From: Chloroflexi bacterium RBG_19FT_COMBO_55_16
GTDB lineage: Bacteria; Chloroflexota; Anaerolineae; Anaerolineales; UBA4823
Reading direction: 5' to 3'
NCBI GenBank assembly: GCA_001795335.1
Contig: MGOK01000071.1
Coordinates: forward strand, 1,320 to 23,080
Length of the DNA: 21,761 bases
The notes under the pieces: model-generated
Database searches by the model: none
The model's input: only the letters and a program-made list of their open reading frames with translations
Told to the model about the DNA's origin: nothing
Shown: positions 1 to 6,915 of the stretch, piece after piece
Position numbering within the stretch: the stretch's first letter is position 1
How the letters are laid out: every line of letters starts with the position of its first letter
Translations under genes and position numbers: made by a program

Positions 1-595
1 CCACATTATAGGCCCATCCAGCGCCAGAGCCATCCCCAGCGTGCACGCAGTGGCCGGCGGTCCAGATGGCGTAGTTCCCGACCGAGGCAGCCGAGCAGCG
101 GTAGTTTCCGCCATACATTGTAAAGAACAGCACGCCGATCGTGACGTGTGGGAATTGAGTCATCCAGAATCTGGGATAGCGGGTAAATGGAGGTGGATAG
201 GTATAGCCGAGCGGGGAGGTGATCTCCAGAAAATCAGGTTCGGCGTTCACCAAGGCTCCCTGGACATCGGCCGGGAGGGCGCTCGGGCTGAAACCTGGCG
301 GGCCGTCTGGCGCAGCTGGGGAAATATCGAAGTTCGGTTTGCCTTCAACAGTTTTGAGAGGGAACGGCTTGGCAGCCAGCATTTCCTCTTTAGTCCAGAC
401 CTTTGTGGCAGCCGACCACTCTGGTGAGCTCGAGGCCAAGACGATACCGCCGCCATCTTGCGCCTGGATTAGCGCGGCCGGTAGGCTGGCGGGAGGAGCA
501 GCCACAACCTGGCTTCCTGCTGTCCCCAGGAACATGACGGCGAGCATGGTAAAAGCGATAAACAGGGTAGTCAAACGAAACAGCTTGGTTTTCAT
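1..595 (-). CDS. Secreted trypsin-like serine protease (S1 family), 3' part missing
   Basis: I read this frame by reverse complementing; it stays open through the left edge for 198 residues. The start is ATG at 595-593, with AGGAGA 6 nt upstream. The N-terminus is a Sec signal peptide: MKTKLFR, a hydrophobic stretch to about residue 25, then a small-residue region (VVAAPP) suited to cleavage near residue 33. A Pro/Ala-rich propeptide-like segment follows. At residues 172-184 comes CSAAS...TAGHCV, the S1-family motif around the catalytic histidine (His182), with a Cys on each side. The catalytic Asp and Ser would lie beyond the window. The enzyme should be exported and cleave peptide bonds outside the cytoplasm. 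V8/glutamyl-endopeptidase-like members are the nearest guess. It lies downstream of the response regulator on the same strand, with about 300 nt between them, and has no obvious link to the purine genes. Confidence 0.85.
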   Translation of the reverse strand, partial: MKTKLFRLTTLFIAFTMLAVMFLGTAGSQVVAAPPASLPAALIQAQDGGGIVLASSSPEWSAATKVWTKEEMLAAKPFPLKTVEGKPNFDISPAAPDGPPGFSPSALPADVQGALVNAEPDFLEITSPLGYTYPPPFTRYPRFWMTQFPHVTIGVLFFTMYGGNYRCSAASVGNYAIWTAGHCVHAGDGSGAGWAYNV

Positions 596-618
596 TACAT
601 TCTCCTAAAAATCTATAG

Positions 619-652
619 GTCTGGGTTAGGCCAGACATCATTAACGGTTAAT
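619..652. repeat. Two adjacent small palindromes just upstream of the protease RBS
   Basis: GTCTGG (619-624) and CCAGAC (631-636) form a 6-bp stem with a 6-nt loop. Directly beyond it, ATTAAC and GTTAAT (640-652) are a perfect 6-bp inverted repeat around one base. They lie about 10-50 nt from the Shine-Dalgarno sequence and could be an mRNA hairpin plus an operator. No known regulator is recognised. Confidence 0.35.
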
Positions 653-737
653 CCAGATCAGATTGGTTCACGGTTGTCAATTGATTGAAATTTATGTTGG
701 TTTTTCTGCACTCGCCTCCAGTCCCCTCCTTTCTGAT

Positions 738-785
738 ACTTGGGGGAGCCGCCAGAATAGATCGCCTATACGCCCCCACCCAAGT
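738..785. repeat. Inverted repeat / possible hairpin in the protease leader
   Basis: ACTTGGG (738-744) and CCCAAGT (779-785) are perfect complements. Two more G-C pairs follow (745-746 with 776-777) if A778 is bulged. In the RNA this would form a 9-bp stem with a loop of about 29 nt. There is no U-run next to it, so it is not a standard terminator. A structured leader is possible but unproven. Confidence 0.4.
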
Positions 786-843
786 TGTGAATCAATAAAC
801 TCACCATTAGCTACCCTTGGTCATTGATGACTAGGGCTATCTA

Positions 844-876
844 ATTATATAACAAATTGTGAAAAATTTGTAGGCT
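844..876 (-). promoter_or_regulatory. Candidate protease promoter with embedded palindrome
   Basis: On the minus strand a perfect -10 (TATAAT, 849-844) sits 17 nt from a weak -35 (TACAAA). Inside is a perfect inverted repeat, ACAAATT (852-858) and AATTTGT (865-871), with a 6-nt centre. A protein bound there would cover the -35/-10 spacer. The -10 is good; the -35 matches only 3 of 6 bases. Confidence 0.4.
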
Positions 877-903
877 TAAATTCTGACTAACCCCTGACAA
901 TTC

Positions 904-1596
904 TTAATATTCAAACCGGTAGCCAGTTCCCCACACCGTGCGAATGTATTTAGGTTTCGATGGATCCGGTTCGATCTTTTTCCGCAGGCGCTTGATGGCG
1001 GCCTGGATAAAATTGATCTCCACAGCCAGATCGCAAAAGCCCCACACATTATACAGCAGGTCTTCCTTGCTGACCGTGGTTCCGGCATGCACCATCATGT
1101 ATTGGAGCAGGTGAAACTCCAGCGGAGACAACTGGATGTTCTCCCCCCGGAAAGTCACCTGGTGGGCGTCTGAGTCGAGCATCAGGTCAGCGAAGGCCAG
1201 AGGTTTTTCCAGGGGTATTCTCTGGCGCCTGGTGCGGTGGAGGATGGCGTGAATGCGGGCGACGAGCTCAGCGGCCCGAAACGGTTTGACAATATAATCA
1301 TCCGCGCCGGCTTCGAAGCCAGCTAATGCATCCTGTTCACTCCCTTTAGCAGTTAAAAGGATAATCGGTACGTCCGAAAATTGGCGAATGCGGCGGCAGG
1401 TTTCCACGCCATCCATGACCGGCATCAGGTAATCCAGGATGATCAGGTCGAAGGAGTTGTCCTGCCAGAGCTTAAGGGCGCGGGAACCGTTCTCGGCAAA
1501 GGCCGCGTTGAGGCCGGCTTTATACAGGATGCCTCCGACAACCTTGCGCGTATCCGCGTCATCATCTGCAAAAAGAACCCGTACTCGATTGTTCAT
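904..1596 (-). CDS. OmpR/PhoB-family response regulator
   Basis: The 230-residue length is normal for the family. The receiver domain (residues 5-118) has the acidic pair D11/D12, the phospho-acceptor D55 in LILDYLMP, T82 in LLTA, and K104 in the VKPF motif. A C-terminal winged-helix domain (about 135-230) ends with the typical ...RTVWGTGYRFEY. The protein should be a phosphorylation-controlled DNA-binding transcription factor in the cytoplasm. The start ATG (1596-1594) has an AGGTAGGA-like ribosome site. No histidine kinase is visible, so it is an orphan within this window. It has its own promoter, facing away from the purine genes. Its targets could include the protease downstream of it or the divergent operon; the sequence does not decide this. 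Confidence 0.95.
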   Translation of the reverse strand: MNNRVRVLFADDDADTRKVVGGILYKAGLNAAFAENGSRALKLWQDNSFDLIILDYLMPVMDGVETCRRIRQFSDVPIILLTAKGSEQDALAGFEAGADDYIVKPFRAAELVARIHAILHRTRRQRIPLEKPLAFADLMLDSDAHQVTFRGENIQLSPLEFHLLQYMMVHAGTTVSKEDLLYNVWGFCDLAVEINFIQAAIKRLRKKIEPDPSKPKYIRTVWGTGYRFEY

Positions 1597-1659
1597 CGCT
1601 TGACCGTCCTACCTTTTTCGCCGAATGGGCAATCCCGAATCACCCGATAGGACGAATTG

Positions 1660-1688
1660 AAGATAGCATTATTTGGATCAGCCGTCAA
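1660..1688 (-). promoter_or_regulatory. Predicted sigma70-type promoter for the response regulator
   Basis: On the minus strand, TTGACG (1688-1683) is followed after exactly 17 nt by TATCTT (1665-1660). These match 5 of 6 and 4 of 6 consensus bases. Transcription would start near 1653, giving a leader of about 60 nt before the ATG at 1596. Confidence 0.6.
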
Positions 1689-1715
1689 GGCAAAATAGCC
1701 AATATTCTTGTAAGG

Positions 1716-1770
1716 TTGTCAGACAATTGACAAGCCGCATTTTCTTTGCTAAACTATCCATGTCAGACAA
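1716..1770. promoter_or_regulatory. Two GntR-type operator candidates flanking the promoter
   Basis: TTGTCAGACAA (1716-1726) is a perfect palindrome around a central A and directly abuts the -35. A second copy with one changed base, ATGTCAGACAA (1760-1770), lies over the predicted transcription start. Centre-to-centre distance is 44 bp, about four helical turns, so both would face the same side of the helix. The form GT-N3-AC flanked by T and A fits the general GntR-family operator pattern. The GntR/UTRA protein encoded at 5066-5785 is the natural candidate; this is inference. Confidence 0.5.
1727..1755 (+). promoter_or_regulatory. Predicted sigma70-type promoter for the purine gene series
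   Basis: A perfect -35 TTGACA (1727-1732), a 17-nt spacer and a -10 TAAACT (1750-1755, 4 of 6 matches) lie upstream of the 8-oxoguanine-deaminase-like gene. Transcription should start near 1762, giving a leader of about 55 nt. The promoter is flanked by two near-identical palindromes that look like repressor sites. Confidence 0.65.
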
Positions 1771-1816
1771 TTACATGAAGTTTCTCGCACAGTGACTTTC
1801 TCTGGTTCTTCACGCC

Positions 1817-3205
1817 ATGACCACCCTGCTCGTACGCCATGCAATGCTATTAATTTCTATGGATGACCAGCGCCGGGAGATCCCGGAGGGAGGGTTTTTT
1901 GCGCGGGACGGGATCATTGAACAGGTTGGTCCAACGGTCGCTTTGCCCTCTGTGGCTGATGAGGTACTCGACCTGCACGACCACATCGTCCTGCCCGGCC
2001 TGGTGAATACTCACCATCACTTCTACCAGACGCTGACGCGCGCCGTGCCAGCTGCCCAGAATGCGAACTTGTTCAACTGGCTCAAAACGCTCTACCCGAT
2101 CTGGGCACGGCTCACGCCGCAGGATATCCACCTCTCCACCCAAACAGCCCTGACCGAACTGGCTCTCTCAGGATGTACGACAGCCTCGGATCACCTTTAC
2201 CTCTATCCCAACGGCTCACGCCTGGAGGATGAGATCCTGGCTGGCATGGAAATCGGACTGCGCCTGCATGCCGCCCGCGGTTCGATGAGTCTCGGCGAGA
2301 GCAAAGGCGGCCTGCCCCCGGATAGCGTGGTAGAAGATGAAGACTCTATCTTGAGAGATTCACAACAACTGATCGAGAAATACCACGATCCGAATCCTGG
2401 GGCGTTCGTGCGGGTAGTCCTGGCACCCTGTTCGCCCTTCAGCGTGACAGCTGACCTGATGCGACAGAGCGCAGCCCTGGCGCGCCAGTATGGGGTTCAT
2501 CTGCATACCCACCTGGCTGAAACCCAGGATGAAGAGTCATTTTGCCTGGAAAAGTTTGGCCACCGGCCGGTCGACTATATGAAGACTTTAAATTGGGTCG
2601 GGGAAGATGTTTGGTTTGCCCATTCTGTGCACGTCAATCCTTCGGAGATAGACCTGTATGCCAGGACGGGATGCGGTGTGGCGCATTGCCCAACCTCCAA
2701 CATGCGCCTGGCTTCGGGGATCGCCCCAATCCTGGATATGCTGGCCCGCGGGGTGCGGGTGGGTCTGGGTGTGGATGGCTCAGCCAGCAACGATGGCTCG
2801 CATCTGCTGGCCGAAGCGCGCCAGGCGATGCTGGTGGCGCGTCTGGGAGCCGGCCTGCACGGGGCTTCACTCTCTGGGGAAGGGTCTCCGCCTTTGATGA
2901 CAGCCCGCCAGGCACTAGAAATCGCCACGCGTGGTGGGGCGGCGGTCTTGGGGCGGGCAGATATCGGCTCGTTGGAGCCGGGTAAGTGCGCCGATTTCTT
3001 TGCCATCAACCTGAACCGGTTGGAGTATGCCGGCGCGATGCATGATCCTGTGGCGGCAGTCGTCTTCTGTGCTCCTGTGCTGGTCGATTACACCGTGGTG
3101 GGAGGTAAGTATGTCGTCAAGGATGGGCAATTAGTCACCCTGGACCTGCCGCGATTGATAGAATCGCACAACCGTGCCGCGCAGCGATTGCTGAAAAAAA
3201 ATTGA
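1817..3205 (+). CDS. 8-oxoguanine deaminase-like amidohydrolase
   Basis: This 462-residue protein belongs to the COG0402 (TrzN/AtzB/guanine-deaminase-like) branch of the amidohydrolases. It has metal ligands H66 and H68 in NTHHHF, H230 in the HLHTHLAET strand, H269 in HSVHV and D320 in GVDGSASNDG. The segment after the HxH motif (YQTLTRAVPAAQNANLFNWL) is characteristic of 8-oxoguanine deaminase, which converts 8-oxoguanine to urate plus ammonia. Hydroxy-s-triazine aminohydrolases are close relatives, so substrate identity is not certain. It does not look like SsnA. The ATG at 1817 has no good Shine-Dalgarno sequence, and no alternative start is in frame. It is first in the operon, one nucleotide before adenine deaminase, and is likely controlled by the palindromes around its promoter. 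Cytoplasmic. Confidence 0.85.
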   Translation: MTTLLVRHAMLLISMDDQRREIPEGGFFARDGIIEQVGPTVALPSVADEVLDLHDHIVLPGLVNTHHHFYQTLTRAVPAAQNANLFNWLKTLYPIWARLTPQDIHLSTQTALTELALSGCTTASDHLYLYPNGSRLEDEILAGMEIGLRLHAARGSMSLGESKGGLPPDSVVEDEDSILRDSQQLIEKYHDPNPGAFVRVVLAPCSPFSVTADLMRQSAALARQYGVHLHTHLAETQDEESFCLEKFGHRPVDYMKTLNWVGEDVWFAHSVHVNPSEIDLYARTGCGVAHCPTSNMRLASGIAPILDMLARGVRVGLGVDGSASNDGSHLLAEARQAMLVARLGAGLHGASLSGEGSPPLMTARQALEIATRGGAAVLGRADIGSLEPGKCADFFAINLNRLEYAGAMHDPVAAVVFCAPVLVDYTVVGGKYVVKDGQLVTLDLPRLIESHNRAAQRLLKKN

Positions 3206-3206
3206 T

Positions 3207-5024
3207 ATGAATGACGAGAATCACCTTCCTGAACATGCTTATAAATCTCGCACTCTTGTCGACGTCGCCATTGGACGCACCCCCGCCGACCTCGTGATCC
3301 GCGACGGGCGCTGGGTGTGCGTCCAATCCGGCGAGATCATCCCGGGTACACAGGTGGCGGTGAAGGATGGGCGCATCGCCTACACCGGCCCGGACGCCAC
3401 GCACACGATCGGTGAAGCGACCAGGGTGATCGAGGCCGCTGGTCGCTATCTTGCCCCTGGCTTGTTGGACGGGCATATGCACGTCGAATCCGGCATGTTG
3501 ACCGTGACTGAGTTTGTCAGGGCGGTGATTCCCCACGGGACGACGGGCATGTTTATCGACCCACATGAGATCGCCAATGTCTTCGGATTGAAAGGTGTGC
3601 AGCTGATGGTCGCTGAGGCTGCTGTCCAGCCGATCCATGTCTGGGTGCAAATGCCATCCTGTGTCCCCTCCGCTCCCGGTCTGGAAACCCCGGGAGCCAG
3701 GATTAATCCTGAAGATGTGGCTGAAGCCATGCGCTGGGAGGGGATCGTTGGCCTGGGTGAAATGATGAATTTCTTGGGAGTGATCATGGGGGATGAGAAG
3801 ATGCACGCCGAGATGGCGGAAACCCGCCAGGCTGGCAAGGTGATCGGCGGGCATTACGCCTCCCCAGACCTTGGCTTGCCTTTTCATGGGTACGTCGCCG
3901 GGGGCCCGGAGGATGACCACGAAGGCACGCGACTGGAGGATGCCATCGCCCGGGTGCGCCAGGGGATGAAAGTCATGCTTCGCCTGGGCTCGGCCTGGCA
4001 TGATGTCGACGATCAGGTGCGCGCCGTCACTGAAATGGGCCTCGATCCGCGTCACTTTATCCTGTGCACGGACGATTCGCACTCTGCCACCCTGGTTCGC
4101 GAAGGCCATGTGAACCGGGCGGTCAGGCAAGCCATCGCCCGCGGGGTAGCGCCCATCACAGCCATCCAGATGGCGACCCTCAATACCGCCGAGCATTTCG
4201 GGATGGCGCGCCAGGTAGGCATGATCGCTCCCGGAAGGTTCGCCGATCTGCTGATTCTGAGCAGCTTACCTGAGTTCCGGGTCGATCAGGTGATCGTTAA
4301 AGGCCAACTGGTTGCTGAAAATGGACGGCTGCTGATCGATCTGCCAGCTTATGATTTCCCGGACTGGGCGCGCAATTCAGTCCACTTGAAGCGAGCACTC
4401 ACCCCAGATGACTTTCGACTGGGACCGTCGCTGGCTGGAGGATCGCAATCTGACGCGATGATTGCGAACGTGATCGGGGTGATTGAAAATCAGGCTCCTA
4501 CCCGCCACCTGCGCATAAAGGTCCCTATCCAGGATGGGGAGGTGAGGGTTGACATACAACGCGACCTGGCAAAGATCGCCCTGATCGAGCGGCACAAAGG
4601 CACGGGTGGTGTGCAAGTGGGGTTGGTGCATGGCTTTGGCTTTAATGTACCCTGTGCCGTAGCGACGACAGTGGCTCATGACAGCCACCATATGATCGTG
4701 GTCGGCACTGATGAGGGGGATATGGCTTTAGCGGCGAATACATTGGCGCAGATGGGCGGCGGGCAGGTTGTCGTGCGGCAAGGAACCCGGATCGGCCAGG
4801 TCGAGCTGCCCATAGCTGGCCTGATGTCTGCTGAGCGCGCCGAGGTGGTCGCCAGGAAGGCGGCTTCGGTGCTGGAAGGTTTTGTGGCTTGTGGGTGCCG
4901 CTTAAACAATCCAAATATGCAGCTCAGCTTGCTGGCGCTGGTGGTGATCCCAGAACTGCGTATTTCCGATTTGGGTTTGGTAGATGTGACCCGTTACGAA
5001 TTTATCCCTGTTTTAGAAGGTTAG
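3207..5024 (+). CDS. ade: Adenine deaminase
   Basis: The 605-residue length fits the bacterial Ade/YerA family, which deaminates adenine to hypoxanthine using a dinuclear metal site. Visible motifs are GLLDGHMHVESG (H90, H92), DPHEIANVFG (D118-E121) and CTDDSHS (D289, D290), followed by the family's C-terminal domain (about 420-600) with VAHDSHH and an NNPNMQLSLL segment near the end. The gene starts one base after the preceding stop, so translational coupling is likely; its own ribosome site is weak. Together with the upstream deaminase it would feed hypoxanthine and urate into purine breakdown. Cytoplasmic. Nothing is truncated or missing. Confidence 0.95.
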   Translation: MNDENHLPEHAYKSRTLVDVAIGRTPADLVIRDGRWVCVQSGEIIPGTQVAVKDGRIAYTGPDATHTIGEATRVIEAAGRYLAPGLLDGHMHVESGMLTVTEFVRAVIPHGTTGMFIDPHEIANVFGLKGVQLMVAEAAVQPIHVWVQMPSCVPSAPGLETPGARINPEDVAEAMRWEGIVGLGEMMNFLGVIMGDEKMHAEMAETRQAGKVIGGHYASPDLGLPFHGYVAGGPEDDHEGTRLEDAIARVRQGMKVMLRLGSAWHDVDDQVRAVTEMGLDPRHFILCTDDSHSATLVREGHVNRAVRQAIARGVAPITAIQMATLNTAEHFGMARQVGMIAPGRFADLLILSSLPEFRVDQVIVKGQLVAENGRLLIDLPAYDFPDWARNSVHLKRALTPDDFRLGPSLAGGSQSDAMIANVIGVIENQAPTRHLRIKVPIQDGEVRVDIQRDLAKIALIERHKGTGGVQVGLVHGFGFNVPCAVATTVAHDSHHMIVVGTDEGDMALAANTLAQMGGGQVVVRQGTRIGQVELPIAGLMSAERAEVVARKAASVLEGFVACGCRLNNPNMQLSLLALVVIPELRISDLGLVDVTRYEFIPVLEG

Positions 5025-5065
5025 CTGGAAAGGATGCTTGACAACAGGCAAAGGCTAAAACCAAA

Positions 5066-5785
5066 ATGACTATTCATTCCACCCCAACTCAACGCCTGAC
5101 AGAAGCGCTTGGCCAGGTGATTGCTGCCACCAAGCCAGGTGACCGTCTGCTCACCGAGCCACAGCTCGCCCGCCAACTGGGCGTCTCTCGCGCCACATTG
5201 CGCGAAGCGATGCGCACCTTTGAAACCCAAGGCCTGATCCGCCGGCGGCAAGGCGTGGGAACCTTCGTGCTGCGTCCATCCCATGTGTTAGAGAGTGGCC
5301 TGGAGGTGCTGGAGAGCATAGAAACCCTGGCACGCCGCACCGGGCTGAAAGTCGCCTTTGGGGAATTAAAGGTTTACCACCGGTCAGCGAGTGACGAAGA
5401 AATTCAAGCCCTGGGACTGAAGCCGGGTGATCATGTCGTATCCGTCGCCCGAGTCATCCTGGCGGAAGACCGGCCGGTGGCTTTCCTGGTGGATATTCTG
5501 CCTGATGATATTATCACCGTGGAGGAATTGACGACCGGATTCACAGGCTCTATCTTAGACCTGCTCCTCCAGCGAGGGGACCCGCCATTGATCGATTCGC
5601 ATTGCGAAATCGCTGCCGTCGCGGTGAGCCCGGATGTGGCTCGCACCCTAAATATCCAACGCGGCGATGCATTGTTGCGGTTCAAATCACGGTTGTTCGC
5701 CCTGGATGGCAGGGCAGTCGCCTATTCCTTCAGTTACTTCTTGCCCGGTTACTTCCGCTTCCACGTGGTGCGCCAGCTGGGGTAA
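5066..5785 (+). CDS. GntR-family transcriptional regulator with UTRA domain (HutC subfamily)
   Basis: The protein has 239 residues. A winged helix-turn-helix spans about 10-70, with the GntR signature LLTEPQLARQLGVSRATLRE and the wing RRRQGVGTFV. A UTRA ligand-binding domain follows (about 95-235), ending in a typical SYFLPGYFRFHVVRQ. UTRA regulators bind small metabolites and usually act as repressors of nearby catabolic operons. A purine or ureide would be the likely ligand here, which is inference. It sits third in the series, 41 nt after adenine deaminase. The palindromes at 1716-1770 are its best candidate operators. No strong Shine-Dalgarno is present at the ATG; a 10-codon reading frame (5034-5069) ends in an ATGA overlap with this start. 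Confidence 0.93.
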   Translation: MTIHSTPTQRLTEALGQVIAATKPGDRLLTEPQLARQLGVSRATLREAMRTFETQGLIRRRQGVGTFVLRPSHVLESGLEVLESIETLARRTGLKVAFGELKVYHRSASDEEIQALGLKPGDHVVSVARVILAEDRPVAFLVDILPDDIITVEELTTGFTGSILDLLLQRGDPPLIDSHCEIAAVAVSPDVARTLNIQRGDALLRFKSRLFALDGRAVAYSFSYFLPGYFRFHVVRQLG

Positions 5786-5813
5786 CCGTGGCGAATAAGA
5801 TACACTCACCTGT

Positions 5814-5853
5814 ATTCTGGTTGTATGCATCGCGTTTTAGGCAATTCCAGAAT
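5814..5853. repeat. Inverted repeat upstream of the PyrB-like gene
   Basis: ATTCTGG (5814-5820) and CCAGAAT (5847-5853) are perfect complements 26 nt apart, ending about 20 nt before the AAGGAG ribosome site of the next gene. It could be a long-loop RNA hairpin or a split operator. No U-run follows, so it is not a standard terminator. No confident promoter is seen in this 103-nt gap. Confidence 0.35.
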
Positions 5854-5888
5854 GCGTAATCAATTACTTTAAACAAGGAGACTTTTAA

Positions 5889-6842
5889 ATGCGTAGTTTT
5901 TACGGTCGTGACATCCTGTCACTTAAAGATTTCGAACGGAACGAGTTCTTCCGCGTCTTCGAAATAGGCAAGCAATTGGAACCCATTGCCAGAAATCGTC
6001 GTAACAGCGATATTTTGCAGGATAAGACCCTGGTAACCGCCTTTTACCAGCCCTCCACCCGCACCCGGCTGGCCCATGAAGCTGCCATGCACCGCCTCGG
6101 CGGGCATGTGTGCGGTTTTGCCGATCCTAAAATGACCCGGGCTGGTGATTTCTACCAGGAATCCATCAAGGACACCGTCAAGATGCTGGAGTTTTACGGC
6201 GATGTGATCGTTATGCGCCATTTCCAGCAAGGCGCGCCTCATGAAGCCGCCAGATGGGCAAGCATCCCGGTGATCAACGGCGGCGATGGCTGGGGTGAGC
6301 ATCCAACCCAGATCTTAACCGACCTGTACACGGTTTTGCAGGAGAAGGGTCGCATCGACGGTTTGAACTGGCTGGCAGTGGGCGATATGCGCATGCGTAC
6401 CATGCACTCGCTGGCCTATGGTTTGACTCAATTCGATTGCCCGATCACTTTTATCGCCCCACCGGAGATGTCGCTGACAGACGAATTCAAAAAAGAATTG
6501 CGACAGTACAGCCTGGATTTTTCCGAAGCTGAGCATGTTGAACAGGCGATTGCCAAGGCCGATGTCATCCTGGTTGAACCGGTGGTGCAACCGGATTACA
6601 CCAAGGCCCGCGATGAGCGCTCCGGCGATATTGGCCTTACGCCGGCCAATTACAAAATCACCCGCGAACTCCTGGCGACCAAGGCTAAACCGGACGCCAT
6701 CCTGCTGCATTCTCTGCCGCGCATGGACGAGATCCCGGTGGATGTCGACATCACTCGCTGGTCACGCTATTGGCAGGAAGCCTTCAACGGCGTAGTCATC
6801 CGCATGGCGCTCTTGGCGCTGGTATTGGGAGCCATGGAGTAG
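5889..6842 (+). CDS. Aspartate-carbamoyltransferase-like protein with altered acceptor site
   Basis: The 317-residue length equals that of PyrB catalytic chains. Carbamoyl-phosphate residues are conserved: STRTR (56-60), VMRH (R110), HPTQ (138-141) and LHSLPR (274-278; PyrB has HPLPR). Against E. coli PyrB recalled from memory, the mobile-loop lysine K84 (KGET) becomes Tyr89 in YQES, S80 becomes Arg84, and the aspartate-binding R229 becomes Val233; the R167 equivalent (R170) is kept. K84 and R229 are important for aspartate carbamoyltransfer, so the acceptor is probably not aspartate. A second carbamoyltransferase and carbamate kinase follow, so a catabolic role, forming carbamoyl phosphate from a ureido compound, is more likely than pyrimidine synthesis. 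No pyrC or pyrI is adjacent. The start has a good AAGGAG ribosome site. Family call firm; function open. Confidence 0.85.
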   Translation: MRSFYGRDILSLKDFERNEFFRVFEIGKQLEPIARNRRNSDILQDKTLVTAFYQPSTRTRLAHEAAMHRLGGHVCGFADPKMTRAGDFYQESIKDTVKMLEFYGDVIVMRHFQQGAPHEAARWASIPVINGGDGWGEHPTQILTDLYTVLQEKGRIDGLNWLAVGDMRMRTMHSLAYGLTQFDCPITFIAPPEMSLTDEFKKELRQYSLDFSEAEHVEQAIAKADVILVEPVVQPDYTKARDERSGDIGLTPANYKITRELLATKAKPDAILLHSLPRMDEIPVDVDITRWSRYWQEAFNGVVIRMALLALVLGAME

Positions 6843-6873
6843 TCTCGGCAGATCACCTGGATAAACACAATAC

Positions 6874-6915
6874 GCAATAAGCAATAGGCGATCTGTAGCG
6901 CGGATTGCTTATTGC
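6874..6915. repeat. Perfect 12-bp inverted repeat after the PyrB-like gene
   Basis: GCAATAAGCAAT (6874-6885) and ATTGCTTATTGC (6904-6915) are exact complements separated by 18 nt. The hairpin begins 31 nt after the stop of the PyrB-like gene and has no U-run. It could limit read-through, stabilise the upstream mRNA, or be a dispersed intergenic repeat of this genome. It covers the earliest possible start codon of the next gene. Confidence 0.7.

Larger units (their letters stand above)
596..903. other. Intergenic leader region of the protease gene, rich in palindromes, no gene seen
   Basis: This 308-nt stretch lies between the response regulator stop and the protease start. I see no convincing coding frame. 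It holds a possible minus-strand promoter (844-876) and three inverted repeats: 619-636, 640-652 and 738-785. A TTGACA box also occurs on the minus strand (680-675), without a good -10. If the 844-849 box is the real -10, the protease mRNA has an untranslated leader of about 240 nt. Confidence 0.5.

Noticed and set aside
41..608. Plus-strand open frames at the left edge
   Set aside because: They are antisense to the signal peptide and catalytic-His region of the serine protease, which reads continuously on the minus strand with a good start site.
738..785. Rho-independent terminator for the response regulator
   Set aside because: The stem is interrupted, the loop is long and no U-run follows in the minus-strand direction.
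1817..3205. Assignment as SsnA
   Set aside because: Position in a yge-like cluster suggested it, but the sequence after the HxH motif matches the 8-oxoguanine deaminase/hydroxytriazine branch and not SsnA as I recall it.
3135..4196. 353-codon open frame on the minus strand
   Set aside because: Antisense to adenine deaminase, whose motifs are unambiguous; no domain or ribosome site supports the minus frame.
5889..6842. Housekeeping pyrimidine-synthesis PyrB
   Set aside because: Missing K84 and R229 equivalents and the catabolic gene neighbourhood argue against it, though it cannot be fully excluded without a genome-wide search for another pyrB.
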